A DNA stretch of 34,381 bases. Origin: Hydrogenophaga sp. GTDB taxonomy: Bacteria > Pseudomonadota > Gammaproteobacteria > Burkholderiales > Burkholderiaceae_C. The stretch is taken from the NCBI GenBank assembly GCA_011391595.1, contig JAABQG010000038.1, forward strand, positions 1 to 34,381, given 5' to 3'. The notes beneath the pieces were generated by a model that saw only the letters and a program-made list of their open reading frames with translations, had not been told where the DNA came from and searched no databases. The translations under genes and the position numbers were made by a program. Shown piece after piece: positions 25,884 to 34,212 of this stretch; the first letter of the stretch is position 1, and every line of letters begins with the position of its first letter.

Positions 25884-26879
25884 ATGAAAAAAAATTGCCT
25901 GTTACACGGTCGCAATGGCGACCGCCGGGCCGCCCGCTGCGCGCTGGTGGTGCTCGCGCTGTGGGCGCCCCTGGGGATGGCCTTTGATCTGCAGGGCCAT
26001 CGCGGCGCCCGCGGCCTGGCGCCGGAGAACACGCTGGCGGCGTTCGAGCGGGCGCTCGAAATCGGGGTCACCACGCTGGAACTGGACATCGCCATCACCG
26101 CCGATGGCATCCCGGTGATCTCGCACGAGCCGGCGCTGTTCGAGGCCATCACCCGCGATGCGCAAGGCCAGTGGCTCAAGCAGCGCGGGCCGCTGATCAA
26201 GTCGCTGACACTGGCGCAGGTGCAGGCGTTCGACGTGGGGCGCAGCAACCCCGAAAGCCCCTACGGCAAGCAGTTCCCGGACCAGGTGCCGCGCGACGGC
26301 CAGCGCATTCCGACGCTGGCATCCCTGTTCAAGCTGGTCAACGAATACGGGGCCACGGGCGTCCACTTCAACATCGAGACCAAGATCTTCCCCGGCAAGC
26401 CCGACGACACGGTGTCGCCCGAGGTCTTCGTCAACGCCCTGCTGGCGACGATCCGCGAGGCTGGCATGACGCGGCGGGTCACTTTGCAGAGTTTCGACTG
26501 GCGCACCCTGCAGATCGTCCAGAAGCTTGAACCCGGCCTGCGCACCGTCTACCTGAGCACGCAGGGCCCCAACAACACCCTGGCGGACGGGAGCTGGACG
26601 GCCGGCATGCTGCTGTCGCAATACCCGTCGGTGGCGCACATGGTCAAGGCCTCCGGCGGGGCGGTCTGGTCACCCAATTTCAATGACATCACTTCCGATG
26701 CCGTCAAGGGCGCGCAGGCGCTGGGCCTCTTGGTCATCCCCTGGACCGTGAACAACCCGGCCGACATGGAACGGCTGATCGACTGGAGCGTGGACGGCAT
26801 CATCAGCGACTACCCGGACCGCCTGCGCGAGGTCATGCGCCGGCGCGGCATGGCTTTGCCGAAAGGGCTGAAGAACTGA
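25884..26879 (+). CDS. Glycerophosphodiester phosphodiesterase, exported
   Basis: This 331-residue hydrolase releases sn-glycerol 3-phosphate from deacylated phospholipids. After a basic N-terminus and a hydrophobic stretch (about 19-33) the GDPD core starts: GHRGARGLAPENT with His39 and Arg40, LELDIA (E67, D69) and ISHEP with His81. This is the full metal and general-acid set. The signal-like N-terminus suggests a periplasmic GlpQ-type enzyme. The start at 25884 is the only ATG that gives this signal; the ribosome site is weak and a TTG at 25866 cannot be excluded. A long frame upstream (to 24162) is antisense to WS/DGAT and is not part of it. It fits the surrounding lipid theme. Confidence 0.87.
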   Translation: MKKNCLLHGRNGDRRAARCALVVLALWAPLGMAFDLQGHRGARGLAPENTLAAFERALEIGVTTLELDIAITADGIPVISHEPALFEAITRDAQGQWLKQRGPLIKSLTLAQVQAFDVGRSNPESPYGKQFPDQVPRDGQRIPTLASLFKLVNEYGATGVHFNIETKIFPGKPDDTVSPEVFVNALLATIREAGMTRRVTLQSFDWRTLQIVQKLEPGLRTVYLSTQGPNNTLADGSWTAGMLLSQYPSVAHMVKASGGAVWSPNFNDITSDAVKGAQALGLLVIPWTVNNPADMERLIDWSVDGIISDYPDRLREVMRRRGMALPKGLKN

Positions 26880-26939
26880 GCGCGTAGGATGTTGACCGAT
26901 GGTGGAGGAAGTGGTTTCAATTCAAACAAGGAGACTCCC

Positions 26940-28577
26940 ATGAAAGACAGCGAAGATGTCATTCCCCACGGTGCAAGACTGCTTTGCGACCCCCTGCACA
27001 ACAAGGGCACGGCCTTCAGCGAGGTCGAGCGCGACGCGCTGGGCCTGCGTGGCCTGTTGCCGCCGCACATCCACACCCAGGACGAGCAGATGGCGCGCTT
27101 CCTGGAGAACCTGCGCAACCTGCCCGACGCGCTGGAGAAGTTTGTGGCGCTCAGCGCGCTGCACGACCGCAACGAGGCGCTGTTTTTCCGCGTGGTCTGC
27201 GACAACGTCGACGAGATCATGCCGCTGATCTACACGCCGACGGTGGGCCTCGCCTGCCAGCGCTTTGGCCACATCTTCCAGCGACCGCGCGGCATGTTCA
27301 TCAGCATCAATGACCGGGGCCGCATTGCCGAGGTGCTGCGCAACTGGCCACGCAAGGCGGGCATCATCGTCGTCACCGACGGCGAGCGCATCCTCGGGCT
27401 CGGCGACCAGGGCGCCAACGGCATGGGCATCCCGGTCGGCAAGCTGTCGCTCTACACCGCCTGCGCCGGCATCGACCCGGCCATCTGCCTGCCGGTGACG
27501 CTGGACATGGGCACCAACAACGAAACCCTGCTGAACGATCCGTACTACGTCGGCCTGCGCCGGCGCCGGGTCACTGGTGCGGCCTATGACGAGCTGATCG
27601 ACGAGTTCATCAGCGCGGCGCGCGAGGTGTTTCCCGACGTCATCATCCAGTTCGAGGACTTCGCCAACCACAATGCGTTCCGGCTGCTGGAGCGCTACCG
27701 CGACCGCATCTGCACCTTCAACGACGACATCCAGGGCACGGCGTCGGTCGCGCTCGCCGGCGTGCTCTCTGCGCTGCGGGTGAAAGGGACTTCGCTGGCC
27801 GACGAAACCTTCCTGTTTCTGGGCGCCGGGGAGGCCGCCACCGGCATCGCCGACCTGATCGTGGCGGCCATGGTGGCCCAGGGCATAGCGCCTGAGGCGG
27901 CGCGCCAGCGCTGCTGGCTGGTGGACTCCAAGGGGCTGGTGGTCAAGTCGCGCGACGGGCTGGCCGCACAGAAGCTGCCTTACGCGCATGAGCACGCCCC
28001 AGTGACGGACTTCCTGTCGGCGCTGAAGGCCTTGAAGCCGACCGCCATCGTTGGCGTGGCCGCTGTGGGGGGCACGTTCACGCCGGAAGTGCTTCGCGCC
28101 ATGGCCGACTTCAACGAGCGACCGATCGTGTTTGCGCTGTCGAATCCGACCTCCAAGGCGGAATGCACGGCAGAGCAGGCCTACCAGGGGACGGATGGAC
28201 GCGCGCTGTTTGCGTGCGGCAGCCCGTTCGCGCCCGTCGAGTTTGGCGGGCAGACGCTGGTGCCGCGCCAGGGCAACAACTCCTACATCTTCCCCGGTGT
28301 CGGCCTGGGTGCCATTGCCTGTGGCGCCACCCGCATCACCGACGAGATGTTCCTCGCCGCCGCCCACACGCTGGCGTCGCAGGTGACGCCGGCCGATCTG
28401 GACCAGGGCAGCCTGTTCCCGCCCTTGGCCAATACCCGCGAGGTGTCGGCACGCATCGCCGTGGCGGTGGCCGAGGTGGCCTACGAGCGCGGGCTGGCGG
28501 GCCGCTCGCGCCCGGAAGACCTGCGCGAGCTGGTGCAGTCGCATGTCTACGACCCGCACTACCGCCGCTACGCGTAG
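26940..28577 (+). CDS. maeA: NAD-dependent malic enzyme
   Basis: The 545-residue enzyme decarboxylates malate to pyruvate with NAD reduction. Y98 in IYTPTVG and K168 in GIPVGKLSLY are the catalytic pair. QFEDFANHNA and FNDDIQGTA supply the metal-binding acids, and FLGAGEAATG is the nucleotide Rossmann motif. The length matches the large malic enzyme subfamily (about 540-570 residues). AAGGAG (26928-26933) sits 6 nt before the ATG at 26940, deciding this start over an ATG 51 bp upstream. The stop is 5 bp from the stop of the convergent Nudix gene. With GltS and the DASS transporter nearby it forms a C4/C5 acid theme. Confidence 0.94.
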   Translation: MKDSEDVIPHGARLLCDPLHNKGTAFSEVERDALGLRGLLPPHIHTQDEQMARFLENLRNLPDALEKFVALSALHDRNEALFFRVVCDNVDEIMPLIYTPTVGLACQRFGHIFQRPRGMFISINDRGRIAEVLRNWPRKAGIIVVTDGERILGLGDQGANGMGIPVGKLSLYTACAGIDPAICLPVTLDMGTNNETLLNDPYYVGLRRRRVTGAAYDELIDEFISAAREVFPDVIIQFEDFANHNAFRLLERYRDRICTFNDDIQGTASVALAGVLSALRVKGTSLADETFLFLGAGEAATGIADLIVAAMVAQGIAPEAARQRCWLVDSKGLVVKSRDGLAAQKLPYAHEHAPVTDFLSALKALKPTAIVGVAAVGGTFTPEVLRAMADFNERPIVFALSNPTSKAECTAEQAYQGTDGRALFACGSPFAPVEFGGQTLVPRQGNNSYIFPGVGLGAIACGATRITDEMFLAAAHTLASQVTPADLDQGSLFPPLANTREVSARIAVAVAEVAYERGLAGRSRPEDLRELVQSHVYDPHYRRYA

Positions 28578-28582
28578 GCGCG

Positions 28583-29467
28583 TCAGCGGGGCGGCAACAG
28601 CGCCGCCAGCCCGCCTTCGGGCTCGAAGCGGCGGTTGCGATAGACCAGGCGGGTGGGCCCGGGCCAGGCAGGCTCGCGCAGGGTGTGGCGCGGGTCGCCG
28701 GGGTAACAGATGACGCGCTGGCCGTCCTCATCGAAAGGCTCAGGCGCGATCAGCGGCGGCGCGCGGCGGCGCGCCGCCGCCATCAGTGCGGCCACGCTGT
28801 CAAAGCGGGCCAGCTGGCTCAGGCTCATGATCTGCGGCGGCGCCAGGTCGATCTGACCTTCCCAGTACTGCTGCAATCCGGCGCGCGGGTGCAGCCAGAC
28901 CGTTTCGGTGGCCTCGTGGTTGTCATGGCGCGCATCCTGCCCGGGCGGCGCTTCGGCCACGAAGAAGCGGGTGTCGAAGCGGCTGCGCGTCACGGACGGC
29001 ACACGCGGCGTGATCCAGCGCGACCACGGCGCGAGGCGGGCCGTCTCCAGCGTCAAACCCAGGGTCAATACCGTCGATACGAAATCCTGGCCAGCCCGGA
29101 TCCGTTCGCGCGCCGCCTCCAGCGCACCGGGATCCGGCGCGTGGGCCAGCAGCAGGCCGCACTCCTCAAAGGTCTCGCGCAAGGCCGCGACGTGCAGGCC
29201 AGCCGCCGTGGCCGTGTCGAGTTCAGGCTGGCCCAGCGATTGATGCAGCTTGTGCAGCGGCTGGTCGAGCAGTGCGACATCTACCCGGAGGTCCTGCTCG
29301 TCGAGCTTGCCACCGGGGAACACATGCGCGCCGCCCAGTACGCTGGAATTGCCGTGCCGGCGCATCATCAGCACCTCGGGACCGGCGGGGCTGTCGCGAA
29401 GCACCATCACCGTGGCCGAGGCCAGCGGCGCGCTGTGAACTTCGTCGGAATTGATTTCAATGGCCAT
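28583..29467 (-). CDS. Nudix hydrolase, NUDT7/NUDT19-like
   Basis: The 294-residue protein has a Nudix signature split by an insertion. GG at 52-53 is separated from RETFEECG (97-104) by about 45 residues instead of the usual spacing. Such an insertion is typical of NUDT7/NUDT19-type proteins, which often cleave CoA or related nucleotides. FDTRFFVAEAPPGQDA and ETVWLHPRAGL are also typical of that group. The protein probably hydrolyses CoA, acyl-CoA or a nucleoside diphosphate derivative; the substrate is unproven. It follows the DASS transporter gene on the same strand with a 59-bp gap, so it may be cotranscribed. Confidence 0.83.
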   Translation of the reverse strand: MAIEINSDEVHSAPLASATVMVLRDSPAGPEVLMMRRHGNSSVLGGAHVFPGGKLDEQDLRVDVALLDQPLHKLHQSLGQPELDTATAAGLHVAALRETFEECGLLLAHAPDPGALEAARERIRAGQDFVSTVLTLGLTLETARLAPWSRWITPRVPSVTRSRFDTRFFVAEAPPGQDARHDNHEATETVWLHPRAGLQQYWEGQIDLAPPQIMSLSQLARFDSVAALMAAARRRAPPLIAPEPFDEDGQRVICYPGDPRHTLREPAWPGPTRLVYRNRRFEPEGGLAALLPPR

Positions 29468-29526
29468 GCACTGAATTCTCGGTGCCAGCCATGAACCGGG
29501 CTGTCACCTGCGGGGCGGGTGGGGCC

Positions 29527-30999
29527 TCAGATGTAGCCCAGCAGCTTCCACCAGACGCCGCCCACCAGCACCAGCACCAGCAGGTTGACCACGCTCATCA
29601 CCGCGCCAGCCGCCCACCATTCGTTCAATGTGGTGTAGCCCGAGCCGAAGATGATGGGTGCGGTGCCGGTGCCGTAGTGCGTCAGCGACATCATCAGTGA
29701 CGACGAGAACGCCAGCAGCAGCGCCAGCAGCATCGGCGGCGCGCCCAGCGCCACGCCCGCCGCGAAAAAGGCGCCGAACATCGCGGTGATGTGCGCCGTG
29801 GTGCTGGCAAACACGTAGTGGGAATAGAAATAGATCAGCACCAGGATCACCGTGGCGCCCATCCAGCCCAGGCCCAGGCCGGTGATGCCAGTCTGGATCG
29901 ACTGCGAAAACCAGGTGATCAGCCCCAGCTTGCCGAGGAAGGTGGCCATCATCACCAGCGCCGCAAACCAGATCAGGGTGTCCCACGCGCTCTTGGCCTT
30001 GAGGATGTCCTCCCACTCCAGCACGCCGGTCAGCAGCAGCAGCGAAAGACCGATCATCGCCGTGGTCGTGGCGTTCAAGTCATAGGCCGGGCCCAGCAGC
30101 AGGGCAGGCACGCCGGCCCACATCAGCAGCATCAGCGCCAGCACCCCGAGCGTGACGTACTCGGCGGCCTTCATGGGCCCCAGCTTCTGGAGCGCGTCCA
30201 GTGCCATGCCCTTGGCATCCGGCGTGTTCTTGATTTCGGGCGGGAAGAAGAGGTACAGCACCAGCGGCATCAGCAGCAGCATGCACAGCCCCGGCAGGAG
30301 CGCCGCCAGCGCCCACTGGCCCCAGGTAATCTTGATGGCGGAATTGGTGGCCTTGGCGATCAGGTCCACGATCAACGGGTTGGGCGCCGTGGCCGTGATG
30401 AACATGGCCGAGGTGATGGGGTTGGTGTTGTAGTTGACCAGTGCCAGGTAGCGGCCGATCTTCTTTTGCGTGCCCAAATCCGGACTGGAGCCGAAGCCGT
30501 CTGCGATGGACCGCATGATCGGGTGAATGATGGCGCCACCGCGCGCGGTGTTGCTCGGCGTGACTGGCGCAATCACCAGCTCGGACAGCACCAGCCCGTA
30601 GGCCACGCCCACGGTCTTCTTGCCGAACAGCGATATGAAAAGGTAGCCAATGCGCGTGCCCAGCCCGGTCTTGGTCAGCGCCACGGCAATCATCACCGCG
30701 ATGGCAATCAGCCAGATCAGCGGGTTGGCGAAGCCGCTCAGCGCATCGGCAATTGCGCCCTCGGGTTTGCCCGGGCGGGTGACTTCGGTGATGGCGACCA
30801 GGGCAATCGCGATGACCGACACCGCGCCGATCGGCAGCGCCTTGCCGATGATGGCGGCGATGGTGCCGGTGAACAGCGCCAGCAGATGCCAGGCCTCCGG
30901 CGTGACCTTTTCCGGGACGGGAATCACGAACCATATCAGCAGGGTGATGCCGACAGAAATGGCGGTGGGAAGAGGCTTGGGAAGGGTGAGCTTGTCCAT
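29527..30999 (-). CDS. DASS-family anion (dicarboxylate/2-oxoglutarate/citrate-type) transporter
   Basis: This is a 490-residue inner-membrane transporter with a dozen or so hydrophobic segments. SNTARGGAI (149-157) holds the SNT substrate/sodium motif of the DASS (divalent anion:sodium symporter) family. TSAMFITATAPNPL and SLTHYGTGTAP are further family signatures (CitT/TtdT/2-oxoglutarate-malate-translocator branch). It likely moves C4-C6 acids such as malate, 2-oxoglutarate or citrate, possibly as an antiporter. GGAAAA lies 6 nt before the ATG. It follows gltS by 51 bp on the same strand, suggesting one operon for glutamate and dicarboxylate uptake. Confidence 0.9.
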   Translation of the reverse strand: MDKLTLPKPLPTAISVGITLLIWFVIPVPEKVTPEAWHLLALFTGTIAAIIGKALPIGAVSVIAIALVAITEVTRPGKPEGAIADALSGFANPLIWLIAIAVMIAVALTKTGLGTRIGYLFISLFGKKTVGVAYGLVLSELVIAPVTPSNTARGGAIIHPIMRSIADGFGSSPDLGTQKKIGRYLALVNYNTNPITSAMFITATAPNPLIVDLIAKATNSAIKITWGQWALAALLPGLCMLLLMPLVLYLFFPPEIKNTPDAKGMALDALQKLGPMKAAEYVTLGVLALMLLMWAGVPALLLGPAYDLNATTTAMIGLSLLLLTGVLEWEDILKAKSAWDTLIWFAALVMMATFLGKLGLITWFSQSIQTGITGLGLGWMGATVILVLIYFYSHYVFASTTAHITAMFGAFFAAGVALGAPPMLLALLLAFSSSLMMSLTHYGTGTAPIIFGSGYTTLNEWWAAGAVMSVVNLLVLVLVGGVWWKLLGYI

Positions 31000-31050
31000 G
31001 ATTTTTCCAGTTGAAAACGGAATAGGGTTTGAACCGACGATGTTCGGCCT

Positions 31051-32253
31051 TTACTTGAAGGGCAACAGCAGAAACAGCTTGATGACCACGGCGTTGGCGA
31101 TGTCGATGAAAAAGGCGCCGACCATCGGTACCACCAGGAACGCCAGCGCTGAATTGCCAAACTTGTCTGTCACGGCCTGCATGTTGGCGATGGCGGTCGG
31201 CGTGGCGCCCAGGCCAAAACCGCAGTGGCCGGCGGCGATCACGGCGGCGTCGTAGTTGCGGCCCATGACCGGGAAGGTGACGAAAATGGCGTAGGCCGCC
31301 ATCAGCGCCGTCTGCCCGACCAGCAGGCCCAGCATCGGCAGTGCCAGGCTGGACAGCTCCCACAGCCGCATCGACATCAGCGCAATCGCCAGGAACAAGG
31401 CCAGCGAGACATTGCCCAGCACCGACACGGCGCGCTCGAACACCGTGTATTGCCCGGCCGCGGCCAGCCCGTTGCGCAGCAGCACCCCGACGAACAACAC
31501 GCAGACGAACGCGGGCAACTCCAGGAAGGTGCCGGCCAGCGCCCGGGCGATGTACTGGCCCGCCAGCAGGCACACGGAGATCAGCGCCAGCGTCTCGATC
31601 ATGGCCGGCGCGGTGATCAGCCGCACCCCGCCGGGGTGCTCGAAGACGGTGGAGGCTTCGGCCGGCGCGGCGCCCGGCCTGCCTGCCGGCACCTTCGTCA
31701 GCAGATGCCGCGCCACCGGCCCGCCGATCACGCCGCCCAGCACCAGGCCGAAGGTTGCGGCGGCGATGGCAATTTCTTTGGCGCTGGCCAGGCCATAACG
31801 CTCCGCAAAAACCGCGCCCCAGGCCGCGCCGGTGCCATGCCCGCCGGACAGCGAGATCGAGCCGGCCAGCAGGCCCACCAAGGGGGACTGCCCCAGCGCA
31901 TAGGCCAGCCCCATGCCGGTGATGTTTTGCAGGATCAGGAAGCCAAGCACCACGCCCAGGAACAGCACCAGCGGCCGCCCGCCGCGCAGCAGGCTGGGCA
32001 GGTCGGCGTTGAGGCCGATGCAGGCAAAGAAGGCCAGCATCAGCGGCGGCCCCAGGGTGCTGTCAAAGCGGATCTGGACGTCGGCCGCGGCGTGGGCCAG
32101 CCAGAACAGAAGGGCCACGGCCAGGCCACCGACCACCGGCTCCGGAATGCTGTAGGTGTTGAGCACCCGCCAGCTCGCCACCAACTTGCGCCCCGCCAGC
32201 AGCACCAGTGACGCCGCTGTCAAGGTGCCAAAGACATCGAGTTCGATCAGCAT
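31051..32253 (-). CDS. gltS: Sodium/glutamate symporter GltS
   Basis: The 400-residue symporter matches GltS along its whole length, with inverted repeats of helices. IPEPVVGGLAVAL, SGGHGTGAAWG, FGLVLGGVIGGPVAR, ELPAFVCVLFVG, VFERAVSVLGNVSL and AAGHCGFGLGATPTAIANMQA are the hallmark segments. It takes up L-glutamate with sodium across the inner membrane. The start at 32253 matches the family N-terminus; an open frame runs 40 codons further but is unconserved. The ribosome site is weak. It heads a likely gltS-DASS-Nudix transcription unit, and an FNR-like box is found about 107 bp upstream. Confidence 0.95.
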   Translation of the reverse strand: MLIELDVFGTLTAASLVLLAGRKLVASWRVLNTYSIPEPVVGGLAVALLFWLAHAAADVQIRFDSTLGPPLMLAFFACIGLNADLPSLLRGGRPLVLFLGVVLGFLILQNITGMGLAYALGQSPLVGLLAGSISLSGGHGTGAAWGAVFAERYGLASAKEIAIAAATFGLVLGGVIGGPVARHLLTKVPAGRPGAAPAEASTVFEHPGGVRLITAPAMIETLALISVCLLAGQYIARALAGTFLELPAFVCVLFVGVLLRNGLAAAGQYTVFERAVSVLGNVSLALFLAIALMSMRLWELSSLALPMLGLLVGQTALMAAYAIFVTFPVMGRNYDAAVIAAGHCGFGLGATPTAIANMQAVTDKFGNSALAFLVVPMVGAFFIDIANAVVIKLFLLLPFK

Positions 32254-32359
32254 GACTTCAGGGCCTTCCGGAGGATGGTGGAAATATACGCTGCATTGGG
32301 CGAAGCACGGCCTTTCGTGAGCGGCAGATTCCGTGTTCCTCTCACCAAGAAGTGCTTGG

Positions 32360-32373
32360 TTGATTTGCGTCAA
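32360..32373 (-). promoter_or_regulatory. FNR/Anr-like box upstream of gltS
   Basis: TTGATTTGCGTCAA is a TTGAT-N4-GTCAA palindrome matching the FNR/Anr consensus TTGAT-N4-ATCAA at 9 of 10 fixed positions. It lies in the 135-bp gap between the DUF3237 stop and the gltS start, 107 bp before the gltS ATG. This suggests oxygen-responsive control of glutamate/dicarboxylate uptake. It also partly overlaps the 3' flank of the DUF3237 gene. Confidence 0.55.
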
Positions 32374-32388
32374 TGGGCGAGGATGCCT

Positions 32389-32844
32389 TCACAAGACCTC
32401 GTGAACCTCGTAGACCGGACCGCTGGCCTCGCGCCGCCCGGTGGCGACAAAGATCGCTCGGTTGAGCCAGCTGTATTTTTCTGAAGACGTCTCGAACACC
32501 GGCACGGAGCGGAAGTAGTAAAGCGCCGGGTCCACTGGCTCGCCCTTGTTCAGGCGGTCGATCACGTCCTTTGGGCCATGGCGCAGGCCCCGGTAGCTCA
32601 TGTAGATCGAGGCGCCATCGTCGGTCTGCAGCGTCAGGCGCACATCGAGGCACAGCACGCCGTCGCTGCGCAAAAGCAGCCAGTCGCCACTCGGCGACGC
32701 CTTGACGGTGCCGCTCAGGCGTTCACCGGCAAAGCTGCCGCCGGCCACCGTCGCGATCTTGCGGATGCCGCTCGGTGTTTCGCCGAGGTCCTCGATGGCG
32801 GGAACGCTGAGGGTGAGGTCGAACAGGGGGCGGGTATGGATCAT
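32389..32844 (-). CDS. DUF3237 domain protein (UPF0311)
   Basis: The 151-residue protein matches the UPF0311/DUF3237 family. Its family features are ATVAGGSFAGERLSGTVKASPSGDWLLLRSDG and MSYRGLRHGP, followed by YYFRSVPVFETSSEKYSWLNRAIFVATG (quoted here in short stretches of the frame at 32420-32750). AGGAG sits 7 nt before ATG 32844. The function is unknown; the fold is expected to be a small beta-barrel. The gltS gene follows on the same strand after 135 bp containing the FNR-like site. Confidence 0.85.
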   Translation of the reverse strand: MIHTRPLFDLTLSVPAIEDLGETPSGIRKIATVAGGSFAGERLSGTVKASPSGDWLLLRSDGVLCLDVRLTLQTDDGASIYMSYRGLRHGPKDVIDRLNKGEPVDPALYYFRSVPVFETSSEKYSWLNRAIFVATGRREASGPVYEVHEVL

Positions 32845-33088
32845 GGAAACTCCTGGTTTTGGAAGGGCGCGACTATCGTTTTATCGAGGTGGATGCATTA
32901 TTTCATGCCTTCCTGGCCCCGATTCCGGCGTCGAATGGACTCGGAGTGCTATCGAAGCAGTAGTTCCCGGGGCTTCGGCCCGCGCTGCTAAGCTCCTTCG
33001 TTGACGAAAGTCCCGCTGCTCAGCCTGTTGATACAGTGGACTTCGAGGTATTTGTGGAGGTACTGACAGAATGGACCATAGGACGACC

Positions 33089-33397
33089 ATGAGACTTCTT
33101 GCATGGGTGACGCTTTGCGCGGTGGCGGCAAGTGCCCAGGCGCAGACACCCACCACCGGACACCAGGGCGCCCTGTCGGCAGCAGGCGGCCGGTACGTTT
33201 TCGGCCAGATTTCAGAGTCCCGGCGCGACCAATACATGCTCGATACCCAGACCGGACGGCTGTGGGTCCAGACATGCATCGCATCCAGCAAGGAAGATCC
33301 GAAGCAATGCGCGCAGACAGGACTCGTGCCGGTCAATTTCACGGACGGCAAGGGTGACTTGGCCGGGTTTGCGCCATCAACTGCGCCTGCCCGATAG
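33089..33397 (+). CDS. Small secreted protein of unknown function
   Basis: The 102-residue protein starts at 33089 (AGGA about 6 nt upstream; an ATG 18 bp earlier is less well placed). It has a signal peptide, MRLLAWVTLCAVAASAQAQ, with cleavage likely after AQA. The mature part contains GRYVFGQISESRRDQYMLDT, then TGRLWVQTC with two cysteines that could pair. I do not recognise a named family. The 244-bp gap before it (32845-33088) holds its promoter; a TTCGT-TG-ACGAA palindrome near 33000 is the only structure seen there. Confidence 0.7.
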   Translation: MRLLAWVTLCAVAASAQAQTPTTGHQGALSAAGGRYVFGQISESRRDQYMLDTQTGRLWVQTCIASSKEDPKQCAQTGLVPVNFTDGKGDLAGFAPSTAPAR

Positions 33398-33503
33398 TTC
33401 ATCCGGCGATCCCAGAACCGGTTTCCTTGCGACAGCGTGCGGGGCGGCGCAGCGCTGTCGAGGCCGCGGCCAGGGACGCCCCAGCGCTGCTGAGCAGCCA
33501 CCT

Positions 33504-34048
33504 ATGCCCGGCGAACCCCTGTCCAGCCTTTGGGCCCACCGCCAGTTCGTGCGCTTCTGGCTGGCGCGCATGGGCGGCATCACCGCCGGCCAGATGCTGA
33601 TGGTGGCCGTGGCCTGGCAGATCTACGACATCAGCTCCAGCTCCAGCGCCTGGGACCTGGGCCTGGTCGGGCTGTTTCAGTTCGTGCCCGCGCTGGTGAT
33701 GACCTTGCCCGCTGGCCACGTGGCTGACCGGCTGCGCCGGGGCCGCATCTTCGCCGCCTGCATGGCGGCGCAGGCCGCGGTGGCATTCTTGCTGGTGGCG
33801 GCCACGCAGGGCGGTCTTGCCTCGCGCGAGCTGATCTTTCGCGTGTCCGTGATGCTGGGCGTGGCGCGGCAGTCAACTTGATCTTCATTGGCGCGTCCAA
33901 CCAGCTGGGCGAATTCGAGTCCGGCGCCAACGCCGCGCCGTTCGGCCCGGTCGGATCGGTGGTGATGGGCTGCGTCGGCACGATGCTGATCGCAGCTCTG
34001 TGGCTGCGGCTGTTCCCGGCGCTGGCGCGTAGCGACCGGATGACGTGA
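33504..34048 (+). pseudogene. MFS transporter gene with large internal deletion
   Basis: The first part (33504 to about 33868) encodes the start of an MFS exporter of the EntS-like group, with HRQFVRFWLARMGG and the loop motif GHVADRLRRGR. The frame then stops at 33879-33881. About 10 bp before that stop, a different frame begins to encode the family C-terminus (NLIFIGASNQLGEFESG, then helix and FPALARSDR) and ends at 34046-34048. Roughly 270 residues, more than half of a usual MFS protein, are missing, together with a frame change. The junction is near GCGGCAG at about 33867. It is non-functional as an exporter. A small hairpin (CCCGG-TAG-CCGGG, 34068-34080) follows. Confidence 0.85.
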
Positions 34049-34140
34049 TACGCGATGCGCGGCTTTACCCGGTAGCCGGGCCTTTGGGGGCGAATGCGTC
34101 CTTCAGACTGGGTGCGGGCAGTCGGATTGCTCCGAAGCAG

Positions 34141-34208
34141 TCGTAACGTTTGACATGAGCGGCTCGCCGAACGAGAGTCCGCTCGATGGAAGGGGCAGAA
34201 CTTAGCGA
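34141..34208 (-). other. attC-like integron recombination site candidate
   Basis: Read on the minus strand, a 68-bp sequence folds as an attC site would. Outer boxes TCGCTAAGTT (34199-34208 complement) and AACGTTACGA (34141-34150 complement) pair with single bulged bases. An inner stem GAGCGG/CCGCTC is extended by CTCG/CGAG and carries a 3-nt bulge. The right half (CCGCTC, then ATGTC, then AAACGTTA) resembles attC ends of known cassettes. The site begins 4 bp past the stop of the 34213 frame, as cassette attC sites do. The R' core GTTACGA differs from the GTTRRRY consensus at one position. Confidence 0.5.
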
Positions 34209-34212
34209 ACCT

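Noticed and set aside
26922..28559. 545-codon frame antisense to malic enzyme
   Set aside because: No domain; it mirrors a fully recognisable malic enzyme.
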